Below are positions 36,015 to 44,944 of a stretch of 51,960 nucleotides of DNA, piece by piece. The position numbers and the translations under genes are program-made. The stretch lies in contig CALZMQ010000057.1 of NCBI GenBank assembly GCA_945788625.1, positions 1-51,960 on the forward strand, given 5' to 3'. The notes under the pieces were generated by a model. It did no database searches. It saw nothing but the letters and a program-made list of their open reading frames with translations, and was not told where the DNA came from. This DNA comes from an uncultured Woeseiaceae bacterium. Its GTDB lineage: Bacteria; Pseudomonadota; Gammaproteobacteria; Steroidobacterales; Woeseiaceae. Positions within the stretch are counted from its first letter, which is position 1. Every line of letters starts with the position of its first letter.

Positions 36015-37034
36015 TTAGTCGCTGACGTAGATCACTCCCTCTGTCTCATCGACGCGCACCGTGAGTGCCGTCGTCATCATCGCCAGGCGAAGCACCTCCA
36101 GGGGCTCATTCTCGTAGTCCCCGGTCAGCGTGTCCCTGACCGCGACCTCCGCCGCTTCGCCCTCGTAACGGAGTTCGAATCCCAATTCACGGCACACCCA
36201 GGTCAGGAAGGCATCGATGGTCTTGCCGTTGACGTCGGCAGTCCGTGACGCCCGGTTTACCCAGTCCCAATTTTCACCGTGACGGCTGATGCTCAATTTG
36301 ACCGGCCGCTGCCTTCCCTCGAGCTTTACCTGCTCGCCCGAATACGCAACCACGCTGTCTTGCCGGTCACCGACCACGGACACATGCCCTTCCCGGACGC
36401 TCACCGTCAGCACGTCCGATTCGACCGCGGACATGAACTGCGTGCCGGTGTGCAGAACTTCGCCCAGGTCCGTGCGGACTACGAAGTCCCGTGAATCCGC
36501 GGTGTCGATCCGCGTCGCCAGTGACGCGGGTTCGGAATCGAAGTAGACACGACCGTATTGCACGTACACAGAATGGTCGTTGGTGAACTCGACGCGTGTT
36601 TTCTGATCGACGCGAAGCGAGCCGCCACTACCCCAGGCGAGCGCCATGCCGGCCTCATCGCCGGTCACTATAGTCTGCCCCGAGAGGACGCCGGAGAGGT
36701 CGCGGGTCTCGCGCAAGACTGATTCTTCACCGAGCACGTAGACCGAACCGAAACTCTGCTCGATGGACGCAACCTGCACGCTGCCAATTTCCGGAGCGCG
36801 AAAAGTATTGAATACGGAAAACACGCCGACCAGCACGGTTGCGGCGATGGCGACATTGAGCATGCGCCGGCGCACCCGCCGCCTGCCGCTTACCTGCTGC
36901 CATTCTGCACGCACGGCTCCGCGGGCAGCCGCCGTGTCGGTTTCCGACGGCACGGGTCGCGGCGACGCGTGCTTCAGCAATTGCTCCAAAGCTGCGTCAG
37001 ACCGAACGCCACTACCCTGTTCGATATTACTCAT
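36015..37034 (-). CDS. FecR-family transmembrane anti-sigma/sigma-regulator
   Basis: A 339-residue inner-membrane regulator. The cytoplasmic N-terminus (about 1-58) ends in a basic stop (GRRRVRRR), followed by one transmembrane helix (LNVAIAATVLVGVFSVF), then the periplasmic FecR domain (SVYVLGEESVLRET, VYVQYGRVYFDS, VLHTGTQFMSAVE, VREGHVSVVGDRQ). A C-terminal STN-like region (about 265-339: IDAFLTWVCRELGFELRY, LEVLRLAMMTTALTV) is expected to contact the receptor. It links the receptor to the sigma factor. ATG 37034 overlaps the sigma stop by 4 bp (ATGA). Confidence 0.92.
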   Translation of the reverse strand: MSNIEQGSGVRSDAALEQLLKHASPRPVPSETDTAAARGAVRAEWQQVSGRRRVRRRMLNVAIAATVLVGVFSVFNTFRAPEIGSVQVASIEQSFGSVYVLGEESVLRETRDLSGVLSGQTIVTGDEAGMALAWGSGGSLRVDQKTRVEFTNDHSVYVQYGRVYFDSEPASLATRIDTADSRDFVVRTDLGEVLHTGTQFMSAVESDVLTVSVREGHVSVVGDRQDSVVAYSGEQVKLEGRQRPVKLSISRHGENWDWVNRASRTADVNGKTIDAFLTWVCRELGFELRYEGEAAEVAVRDTLTGDYENEPLEVLRLAMMTTALTVRVDETEGVIYVSD

Positions 37035-37651
37035 AGTTGCACCAACTCGCTCTCATGTCGCTCCATTCCTTCCGTCAACGACGAATACACATCGGCAAAC
37101 GCTCGCTTGGCACGAGCCAGCAGTGACTGCGTTGCCTCGGTGCCGATATTCAATCGCCCGGAAATCTCGCGTACCGAATGTCCCTCGATGTACTTCCATT
37201 CGAGTACGTCTCCGTACCTGGGTGGCAACTTGTCGAGCGCCACCTGGATCAGCCGCAGCAATTCGACGCGCCTGTAATGTCGATCGGGACTCATTTGCTC
37301 CGGCGCCCGGAAGGAATCGACCGCCGCCTGCACATCGGGGAAGTCTTCGGTCAATACGATGTGGTCCCGATAGCGTCCCTGCTTCGCGAGCCAGTCGCTG
37401 GTCTCGTTACGGCAGATCGCGCAAAGCCAGGTGAACAGCGCGGATTCGGCCCGAAACGTGTGCAGCTTTCTCACCGCGCGTGTCAGGGTAATCTGGGCTA
37501 CTTCCCGCGCCGCGTCCGGATCGTCGGACAAGCGCGTCAGCGCGAAGCGATACAGGCGCGCGAAATTTTCATCGAAGAACTGGTCGAATGCCCTAGCGTT
37601 GCCCGCAAGCAACTGTTTTACAAGCTTTTTATCTTCGAGATAGACCGCCAT
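37031..37651 (-). CDS. ECF-type RNA polymerase sigma factor
   Basis: The 206-residue product has region 2 (about residues 20-90: AFDQFFDENFARLYRFALTR, DAAREVAQITLTRAVRKLHT) and region 4 (about 140-195: LPPRYGDVLEWKYIEGHSVR, EISGRLNIGTEATQSLLARA). No region 1 or 3, as in ECF factors. ATG 37651 has GGAG nine bases upstream; an ATG at 37678 has none. First gene of a sigma-fecR-receptor operon, probably autoregulated as in FecI-type systems. Confidence 0.93.
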   Translation of the reverse strand: MAVYLEDKKLVKQLLAGNARAFDQFFDENFARLYRFALTRLSDDPDAAREVAQITLTRAVRKLHTFRAESALFTWLCAICRNETSDWLAKQGRYRDHIVLTEDFPDVQAAVDSFRAPEQMSPDRHYRRVELLRLIQVALDKLPPRYGDVLEWKYIEGHSVREISGRLNIGTEATQSLLARAKRAFADVYSSLTEGMERHESELVQL

Positions 37652-37749
37652 CACGAACCACTCCGGGTACTCGACCATTAGACGGTTTCAGCCGCAATAA
37701 TCGGTCGGGCGATCCATTGATTGTACGCCGCCTGCAGCGCGCCCACGTA

Positions 37750-37825
37750 GGGAAAAGGTGTCAGGTTTATTTTCGTATTTTCCTTGGCCAAGGAAAATAC
37801 GAAAATAAACCTGACACCTTTTCCC
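37750..37825. repeat. 76-bp perfect palindrome (38-bp arms, no loop)
   Basis: Bases 37750-37787 are exactly complementary to 37788-37825, meeting at TTGGCCAA with no spacer. Each arm holds GGTGTCAGGTTTATTTTCG, a motif of the kind seen at ends of REP/RAYT-associated elements in gammaproteobacteria. It lies in the gap between the ECF sigma gene and the DUF3667 gene, which diverge neither way (both on minus). It is not followed by a T-run and could form a cruciform or RNA hairpin. Confidence 0.95.
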
Positions 37826-37853
37826 CCTATCGCGAAACACCCGGGCTACGTCC

Positions 37854-38717
37854 TTACGTCGTCAAGAGAGCAAGTATGACGGCGACGCCAAACAACCCTA
37901 TTGAAGCGAGTACCCAATAGGACACCAGAAGTACCATAGTTCTAAGGATGCTGAGAAAGACATTGCCACCGTAAATTTCGAAAAGGCTGACCCCAACGTA
38001 AATACTGGATATCAACAACACTATGCGCGCAGGCCAATTGCCGGCAGCAGCTGTTGACCACGCTGTTATGCCAAGTGCAGATACCGAGCCAATGCCAATC
38101 GCGGCGATAATAACGATAAGAAAGACGCCAGTCTTGATGTGCACCGCTGCCAACAGGTGTTCACCATATGGATGACGCCGCCCGAAAAACAACATCTTCA
38201 AGATCAATCCGACAAACGGCAGAAGCACGAACCCTACCTCGGGCAAGTGTCCAATAACGCTCTTACCAAAGCCCGGTGAGTTCGACATGTCGTCGAGTCG
38301 CGCGTCCAATATCTCAATGAGGCCGCGATCCGCGACCCTGCCGTCTTCAACTGCGCCAACAGTCCCACTATCGATGAGGTCAATCTGGAACGTCAGCTGC
38401 GCGGTCAAGGTGCCAAGGACAAAATAGAGGATTACACTGGCAACCAGATACATGCGCAGCGGCGGAAGATAGCGTGCTCTTCGGCGGCGAAGATGGTCTT
38501 TTGTAATCCGTCCAGGACGTATCAGCAACGTGACCACCGTATTGATGAAGCGGCCGTCGACATCAGTGAGCTCTTGAAAAGCTTCGCGTAGAATTCCGAC
38601 GAATGTCAGCGGCGCGATGCGCTGATCCTGGCCACACGTGCTACAGAACCGTCCTTTTAACACGCTCTCGCAGTTCGGACAGTTGCCGGACACATTCGTG
38701 TATTCAGCTCGGGTCAT
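37854..38717 (-). CDS. DUF3667 membrane protein
   Basis: The 287-residue product has an N-terminal zinc ribbon (NCPNCESVLKGRFCSTCGQD, four cysteines) followed by a soluble stretch (FQELTDVDGRFINTVVTLLI, RPGRITKDHLRRRRARYLPP) and about five transmembrane helices. This layout is the DUF3667 family; its function is unknown. ATG 38717 has GGGA about eight bases upstream. The base composition is lower in GC than neighbouring genes, and it lies next to the perfect palindrome, which may hint at mobility. The gene ends 29 bp from that palindrome. Confidence 0.85.
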   Translation of the reverse strand: MTRAEYTNVSGNCPNCESVLKGRFCSTCGQDQRIAPLTFVGILREAFQELTDVDGRFINTVVTLLIRPGRITKDHLRRRRARYLPPLRMYLVASVILYFVLGTLTAQLTFQIDLIDSGTVGAVEDGRVADRGLIEILDARLDDMSNSPGFGKSVIGHLPEVGFVLLPFVGLILKMLFFGRRHPYGEHLLAAVHIKTGVFLIVIIAAIGIGSVSALGITAWSTAAAGNWPARIVLLISSIYVGVSLFEIYGGNVFLSILRTMVLLVSYWVLASIGLFGVAVILALLTT

Positions 38718-38783
38718 CGATTGATCCCATCGCAGGGAAGTCAACACTTGGACTGACTCTACCGTCGACCTGCCGGATGAGAG

Positions 38784-39644
38784 TCACTCCCCGCCCGTGT
38801 TGACCCGGATGTTCACGATCTCCGTGACGATTTCCATGCCGCCACCGCTGGCCATCTTCTTCATCATCTCGATTTTCGGCCCCATCATGCGTTCCATCAT
38901 CTCGCGTTGCGCCGCCGGCATTGCGGCCATTTGCTGCTCGAACTCGGCCATTTGTTTCTGCGCTTCCTGCAGCTCTTTTTGTTGTGCTTCATCGATGACG
39001 CCACTCATTGTCATGACTTGGTGATACGGCTCATGCAAGTTGCTGCCCGGCACGTCACGGTAGTCGGAATCGACTTTCTCGAGGACGACGGGTCGCGCCC
39101 CTTCCGGTCCGGTCGCCGTGCCGTTGATCCGGAACTTCAACGGTACGTACTCCTTCGTATCGAGCCAGATCTCGAACGTATCGAAACTGACCTGCTGCTC
39201 GTCCATCCGCTCGACGTGATCGACGTCATCGGCTTTGAGGTGGAATGCACTGCGTCCGTTGATGTCTTCCTTGCCCACCAAGGTCGCTTTGGCCGCCAGT
39301 TCCTGCATTTCGTCGAAATCGACGATCGAGCCGTCGTCCGTTTGTTCCGACAGTGCGGCGAGCCGTTCAGGCGTCATCGCTGGCATGCCCTGACCGGTCG
39401 CGCGCCGCTGCTGCAGCTCGAACTGCGGAACGACGCGAAAAGACGTTTCATTGACGCGCTCGTAGTAGAGGGTAATCGGGCTGCCGGCCACGACCTGATC
39501 GACCGTGTAGTTACTTATCCCTTTCCAGCGTTCGAGTTGCAGCTCGCGGGCCTTGTCGAGGATGGATTGCGCGTCCGCCGCGTGGGCACTCCAGGACGAA
39601 AGCAGCACGAATACGAAAGTTGTGCAGGAAGAAAACTTGCGCAT
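38784..39644 (-). CDS. Periplasmic protein of unknown function, LolA-like N-terminal half
   Basis: The 286-residue product has a signal peptide with predicted cleavage after SAHA (about residue 22). Residues about 25-200 look like a beta-rich outer-membrane lipoprotein sorting (LolA-like) fold: GISNYTVDQVVAGSPITLYY, FHLKADDVDHVERM, DTFEIWLDTKEYVPLKFRI. From about 215 it is a Gln/Glu/Met-rich helix (KQMAEFEQQMAAMPAAQREM), likely a coiled coil. I do not recognise the exact family. It follows rho on the same strand after a terminator, so it has its own promoter. Confidence 0.75.
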   Translation of the reverse strand: MRKFSSCTTFVFVLLSSWSAHAADAQSILDKARELQLERWKGISNYTVDQVVAGSPITLYYERVNETSFRVVPQFELQQRRATGQGMPAMTPERLAALSEQTDDGSIVDFDEMQELAAKATLVGKEDINGRSAFHLKADDVDHVERMDEQQVSFDTFEIWLDTKEYVPLKFRINGTATGPEGARPVVLEKVDSDYRDVPGSNLHEPYHQVMTMSGVIDEAQQKELQEAQKQMAEFEQQMAAMPAAQREMMERMMGPKIEMMKKMASGGGMEIVTEIVNIRVNTGGE

Positions 39645-39713
39645 GGCGATTCCCAGTTAACATCGAGTGATGCCCATTAAATCAGAGCGCATCTGCCATG
39701 GGAAATAACGCAC

Positions 39714-39744
39714 AAAAGAAATACGGGGCCGAAGGGCCCCGTAT
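39714..39744 (-). terminator. Rho-independent terminator after rho
   Basis: A 10-bp stem (39721-39730 with 39735-39744) with a GAAG loop, then TTTCTTTT on the minus strand, about 64 bp past the rho stop. Confidence 0.8.
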
Positions 39745-39807
39745 GATCCGTGTCGCGTCTGGGCAATCACGCGCGCGCAGCGGCGCGTGCATTGCCGGAT
39801 AGCACCC

Positions 39808-41234
<1,427 letters not shown>

Positions 41235-41238
<4 letters not shown>

Positions 41239-41561
41239 AGATTAGTGTCCAGAAATTCGTCAAGTTGCGATTTCGGCATCGCACCCATTTTCTGCGCCCG
41301 TACGGCGCCGTCTTTGAATAGAATCAGTGTCGGTATGCTGCGGATGCCGAATTTCTGAGCTGTATTCGGGTTCTCGTCAACATTCAGTTTTACGACCGCG
41401 AGCTTGTCCGCGTGCGTTTCCGCGACCTCTTCGAGCAGCGGTGCGATCATCTTGCACGGCCCGCACCACTCCGCCCAGAAGTCGAGCAGAACGGCCTTTT
41501 CGTTCTGTAATACATCGGCATCGAATGTGCCGTCCGATGTGTGCACGATATTGTCGCTCAC
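41235..41561 (-). CDS. trxA: Thioredoxin 1
   Basis: A general cytoplasmic disulfide reductase. The 108-residue product has FWAEWCGPCKMIAPLLEEVA (active site CGPC, about residue 32), the cis-proline in IRSIPTLILFKDG and the usual length. GTG 41561 (MSDNIVHTSD) has GGGAGG eight bases upstream; a longer ATG frame from 41588 spans that site. Overlaps rho by 4 bp. It would also reduce DsbD. Confidence 0.98.
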
Positions 41562-41831
41562 CGGTTTGATCCTCCCAATGATTTGCATTTGTATAGTGGT
41601 AGTGCTCGTTGCCAGGCTCCCTGACGAACGAACATCATAAAAACGGATGACGCTGCCTTAACTATCAGGCAATATGTCGCAGCTTTACTGCCGTAATTTT
41701 TCGGCTTATTTCTGGATCGATGAAAAGCGAAATTGGCGGGTGCGACGGCGGTCGCGTCGAATTAAGGTCAATTTGAACGCTTCGCGAGCCATTTTGCAAG
41801 CTTTTAGCGCACATTTTCTGGTCTCATTCCT

Positions 41832-43118
41832 ATGTCTGAAAACCATCTGAGCGACCTCAGATTCGACTCTTTGCCCTTGAACGAAAGCGTGCGGGCCGGC
41901 ATCCGCGACGCGGGTTTCGAGTTTTGCACGCCAATCCAGGCCAGTACGCTGCCTATAGCCCTTGAACAGCACGACGTTGCGGGCCAGGCACAAACCGGCA
42001 CCGGCAAGACAGCGGCTTTCCTGATCGCCGCCTTCGAGAAGCTTCTGAACAACGAAGCGCAACGCGACGGCAAGCGGCAGCCGAGGCTGTTCGCGCTGGC
42101 GCCGACGCGTGAGCTTGCCGTGCAGATCGCGAACGACGCGGAGGTCCTGGGCAAGCACACCGGGCTGAAGATCGGCATCGCCTTCGGCGGCACCGATTAT
42201 GAAAAGCAGCGCAAAACGCTCGAGGCAGGCGTCGATCTCCTGATCGGCACGCCGGGGCGCATCATCGATTACTTCAAGCAGGGCGTGTTCAAATTGGACC
42301 AGGTAGAAGTCGCCATCCTCGATGAGGCCGATCGCATGTTCGATCTCGGCTTCATCAAGGACATTCGATACCTGCTGCGTCGCCTGCCGCCGCCCGACCA
42401 GCGCCTGAACATGCTGTTTTCGGCAACGCTGTCGCACCGCGTCATGGAACTCGCCTACGAGCACATGAACGAGCCCGAACTCGTGCGCATCGAACCCGAC
42501 AAGGTGACGGCCGACCGTGTTCGCCAGGCAATTTTCTTCCCCTCCAACGAGGACAAGATGCCGCTCCTGATCGGCCTGATTCGCGAGATGGGCGAGTCGC
42601 GCATCATGATCTTCGTCAATATGAAGCGTGAGGCGGAAAAAGTGCAGGATTACCTCGAGGCCAACGGCATCCATGCCAAGGCCATATCGGGTGACGTGCC
42701 GCAGAAAAAGCGACTCAGCATGCTGATGAAGTTCCAGAGCGGCGAATTGCCGGTCCTGATCGGCACGGATGTCGCCTCTCGGGGCCTGCACGTCCCGGAC
42801 GTGCAGTACGTCATCAATTACGACCTGCCGCAGGAGGCCGAGGATTACGTCCATCGCATCGGAAGAACTGCGCGCGCAGGCGCGGCCGGCGACGCGATCA
42901 GCCTCGGCTGCGAAACCTACGTAATGTCCCTGCCCGACATCGAGGACTATATCGGCCACAAGTTGCCGGTTGCCAACTACAACGCGGCGGACCTGCCCGA
43001 ACTCGTCAAACCGAAACCGCGCAGGCGAAAGCCGCAAGGCCAGCGCGGACGTTCCGGCAGTGGCGGCAGGCAGCGCTCCGGCGGTGGCGGGCGACGCGGC
43101 GGGCCACCAAGAAGATAG
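41832..43118 (+). CDS. rhlB: DEAD-box RNA helicase RhlB
   Basis: An ATP-dependent RNA helicase; in E. coli it works in the RNA degradosome. The 428-residue product has the Q motif (FCTPIQASTLP), Walker A AQTGTGKT, PTRELAVQIA, DEAD in VAILDEADRMFD, SAT, and HRIGRTARAG. The C-terminal tail is Arg/Gly-rich (GRSGSGGRQRSGGGGRRGG), typical of RhlB and an RNA-binding extension. Divergent from trxA-rho over a 270-bp promoter region (41562-41831). Confidence 0.96.
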   Translation: MSENHLSDLRFDSLPLNESVRAGIRDAGFEFCTPIQASTLPIALEQHDVAGQAQTGTGKTAAFLIAAFEKLLNNEAQRDGKRQPRLFALAPTRELAVQIANDAEVLGKHTGLKIGIAFGGTDYEKQRKTLEAGVDLLIGTPGRIIDYFKQGVFKLDQVEVAILDEADRMFDLGFIKDIRYLLRRLPPPDQRLNMLFSATLSHRVMELAYEHMNEPELVRIEPDKVTADRVRQAIFFPSNEDKMPLLIGLIREMGESRIMIFVNMKREAEKVQDYLEANGIHAKAISGDVPQKKRLSMLMKFQSGELPVLIGTDVASRGLHVPDVQYVINYDLPQEAEDYVHRIGRTARAGAAGDAISLGCETYVMSLPDIEDYIGHKLPVANYNAADLPELVKPKPRRRKPQGQRGRSGSGGRQRSGGGGRRGGPPRR

Positions 43119-43132
43119 CTGAAGGAGCGCGC

Positions 43133-43795
43133 CTACGTCAGCATATCGGCGACCGTCTCGACCCCCCGAAACTCCGATTCCCGCTGCACCGGTTTGCCCG
43201 TATCCGGCCGCGTCACCGTAAGCAGCATTTCGACACCGTACTCACGCGCGCTGCGCAGAACCGGCTGGCTGTCGTCGACGAACAGCGTGGTTTCGACATC
43301 GAAGGCAACGTCCTCTTGCAGCGCATGCCAGAATGACTGGCTCTCTTTCGCATGGCCGTAGTCGTGCGAGCTGATCAGGCCGTCGAAGTAATCGCCCAGC
43401 CCGGTGACCGCATCCTTCAAAGCCAGCGTATCCGGATGCGAGTTGGTCACGAGCAAGACCTTTACGTCCGGGTTTCGGTGCACGCTGCGCAGGAAGTCGA
43501 GCGCACCGGGCAGGTAGCCGATGCGGTAGTTCACGTCGTGATGCAACTGCATGACGTCGATGCCCAGGCGATCGCACCAGTGATCCAGGCAATACCACTC
43601 CAAATCACCCTGAATGGCACGGTATTGCTCGAAGAGATGCTCGCGCGCCGCGTCGAAGGTCATGCCGTTGGCCGCCGCGTAGCGCCTCGGCACAAGGTCC
43701 TTCCAGACGTAGTTGTCGAAAGCGAGATCGAGAAGGGTCCCGTCCATGTCCAGCATCAGCGTCTCGCTGCGCTGCAGTGCGGTTTTCGGATCCAT
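43133..43795 (-). CDS. yrfG: HAD-family GMP/IMP nucleotidase, YrfG-like
   Basis: A 220-residue haloacid-dehalogenase hydrolase. Motif I is LMLDMDGTLLDL (nucleophile Asp about residue 16), motif II LLVTNSHPDTL, motif III Lys in GHAKES and motif IV LFVDDSQPVL. E. coli YrfG dephosphorylates GMP and IMP and shows the WYCLDHWCDRLGID-like cap. ATG 43795 is chosen from the homology; longer frames run into cysQ, which diverges from it (start 43841). Confidence 0.9.
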   Translation of the reverse strand: MDPKTALQRSETLMLDMDGTLLDLAFDNYVWKDLVPRRYAAANGMTFDAAREHLFEQYRAIQGDLEWYCLDHWCDRLGIDVMQLHHDVNYRIGYLPGALDFLRSVHRNPDVKVLLVTNSHPDTLALKDAVTGLGDYFDGLISSHDYGHAKESQSFWHALQEDVAFDVETTLFVDDSQPVLRSAREYGVEMLLTVTRPDTGKPVQRESEFRGVETVADMLT

Positions 43796-43840
43796 ATTCA
43801 CTGATATACTGCGCGCCCGGTTTGATCGCAGGATTCCCTG

Positions 43841-44644
43841 ATGAACCTCACATCGCTCATCGAGCCCATCGTCGCATTGGCCGAGAAGGCGGGCAACGCG
43901 ATACTCGAAGTGTACTCGACGGATTTTGAGGTGCAAAACAAGTCCGATGAGTCGCCGCTGACGCAGGCGGACCTTGCCTCGCACAATTTGCTGGTAGCCG
44001 GCCTCGAAAATCTGGAGGCCGGCGTGCCCATCATCTCGGAGGAGTCGGGACTGCCCGATTTCGAGGAGCGCAGCAGCTGGGATCGCTACTGGCTGATCGA
44101 TCCGTTGGACGGCACCCGGGAATTCGTCAATCGCAACGGTGAATTCACGGTCAATATCGCCCTGATCGACAACCACGCGCCGATCCTGGGCGTGGTCCAC
44201 GTGCCCGTGCGGCGAAAAACCTACATCGGCTGCGAGGGCCTCGGTGCCGAAATCCGCGACGGCGACGAGCCGCCCCGGGCGATTCGCGTGGCGGCGTCAA
44301 GCGGCGATCCCGTGCGCGTGGTCGGCAGCCGCTCGCACCGGGGTGCAAGCCTCGACAGCTTTCTCACGAACCTGGGCCCGCACGACCTGGTGCCGATGGG
44401 CAGCTCGCTGAAATTCTGCGTCATTGCCGAGGGTTGCGCCGATGTTTATCCGCGATTGGGTCCGACCTCGGAGTGGGACACGGCAGCCGCCCAGGCGGTC
44501 GTCGAACAGGCTGGTGGCAAAGTCGTCACGCTCGACGGCAAGCCGATGAAATACAACGCAAAACCGAACATTCTAAACCCCCACTTCCTGGTCGTCGGGG
44601 CCACGGACAGGGACTGGTTGGCGCTACTAGCTCACTGCGAGTAG
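43841..44644 (+). CDS. cysQ: 3'(2'),5'-bisphosphate nucleotidase CysQ
   Basis: Removes PAP, the by-product of sulfate assimilation, by conversion to AMP. The 267-residue product has the inositol-monophosphatase-like metal site: ESP LTQAD-type KSDESPLTQADLASH, PIISEESGLPDF, WLIDPLDGTREFVNRNGEF and the C-terminal GPTSEWDTAAAQAVVEQAGG. AGGA lies seven bases before ATG 43841. A DUF465 gene follows after nine bases. Confidence 0.96.
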   Translation: MNLTSLIEPIVALAEKAGNAILEVYSTDFEVQNKSDESPLTQADLASHNLLVAGLENLEAGVPIISEESGLPDFEERSSWDRYWLIDPLDGTREFVNRNGEFTVNIALIDNHAPILGVVHVPVRRKTYIGCEGLGAEIRDGDEPPRAIRVAASSGDPVRVVGSRSHRGASLDSFLTNLGPHDLVPMGSSLKFCVIAEGCADVYPRLGPTSEWDTAAAQAVVEQAGGKVVTLDGKPMKYNAKPNILNPHFLVVGATDRDWLALLAHCE

Positions 44645-44653
44645 CATATTCTC

Positions 44654-44869
44654 ATGACCGACAAGATCGATACCGAATCGTTTAAGCAACTGGAGCGATT
44701 GCGTGAGTTGCGAGTCAGTCACCGGGACCTCGATTACCTGATTGACCGGCTGCAGGAAGACCCGATGGTCGATCAGCTCAGGATCCGCCGCCTCAAGAAG
44801 CGCAAGCTACTGCTCAAGGACATGATCAGCATGCTGGAAAGCGAGCTGATCCCGGATCTCGACGCCTAG
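44654..44869 (+). CDS. DUF465/YdcH-like small protein
   Basis: A 71-residue, highly charged helical protein: RELRVSHRDLDYLIDRLQED, then RIRRLKKRKLLLKDMISMLE. This pattern matches the DUF465 (YdcH) family of short coiled-coil proteins of unknown function. It follows cysQ closely (nine-base gap) and is probably co-transcribed. The gap after it (44870-44944) holds a REP-like GGAGCGCGCC/GGCCTCC repeat. Confidence 0.9.
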   Translation: MTDKIDTESFKQLERLRELRVSHRDLDYLIDRLQEDPMVDQLRIRRLKKRKLLLKDMISMLESELIPDLDA

Positions 44870-44938
44870 CAGGAGCGCGCCTGCCCCTGGGGCACGTAGC
44901 CAGCGCGCGAAACGAAGCGGCCTCCTGCAAGCGATGCT
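44869..44938. repeat. REP-like imperfect palindrome downstream of the DUF465 gene
   Basis: GCAGGAGCGCGCC (44870-44882) and, about 40 bp later, GGCCTCCTGC (44929-44938), in inverse orientation. Between them are GCGCGCGAAA-type bases. It separates the convergent DUF465 and cusA-like genes. Similar fragments occur near 29611 and 43122. Confidence 0.4.
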
Positions 44939-44944
44939 CCAGCC

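Noticed and set aside
41706..43037. A 443-residue open frame on the minus strand across rhlB
   Set aside because: rhlB on the plus strand is certain; the other frame is a compositional shadow.
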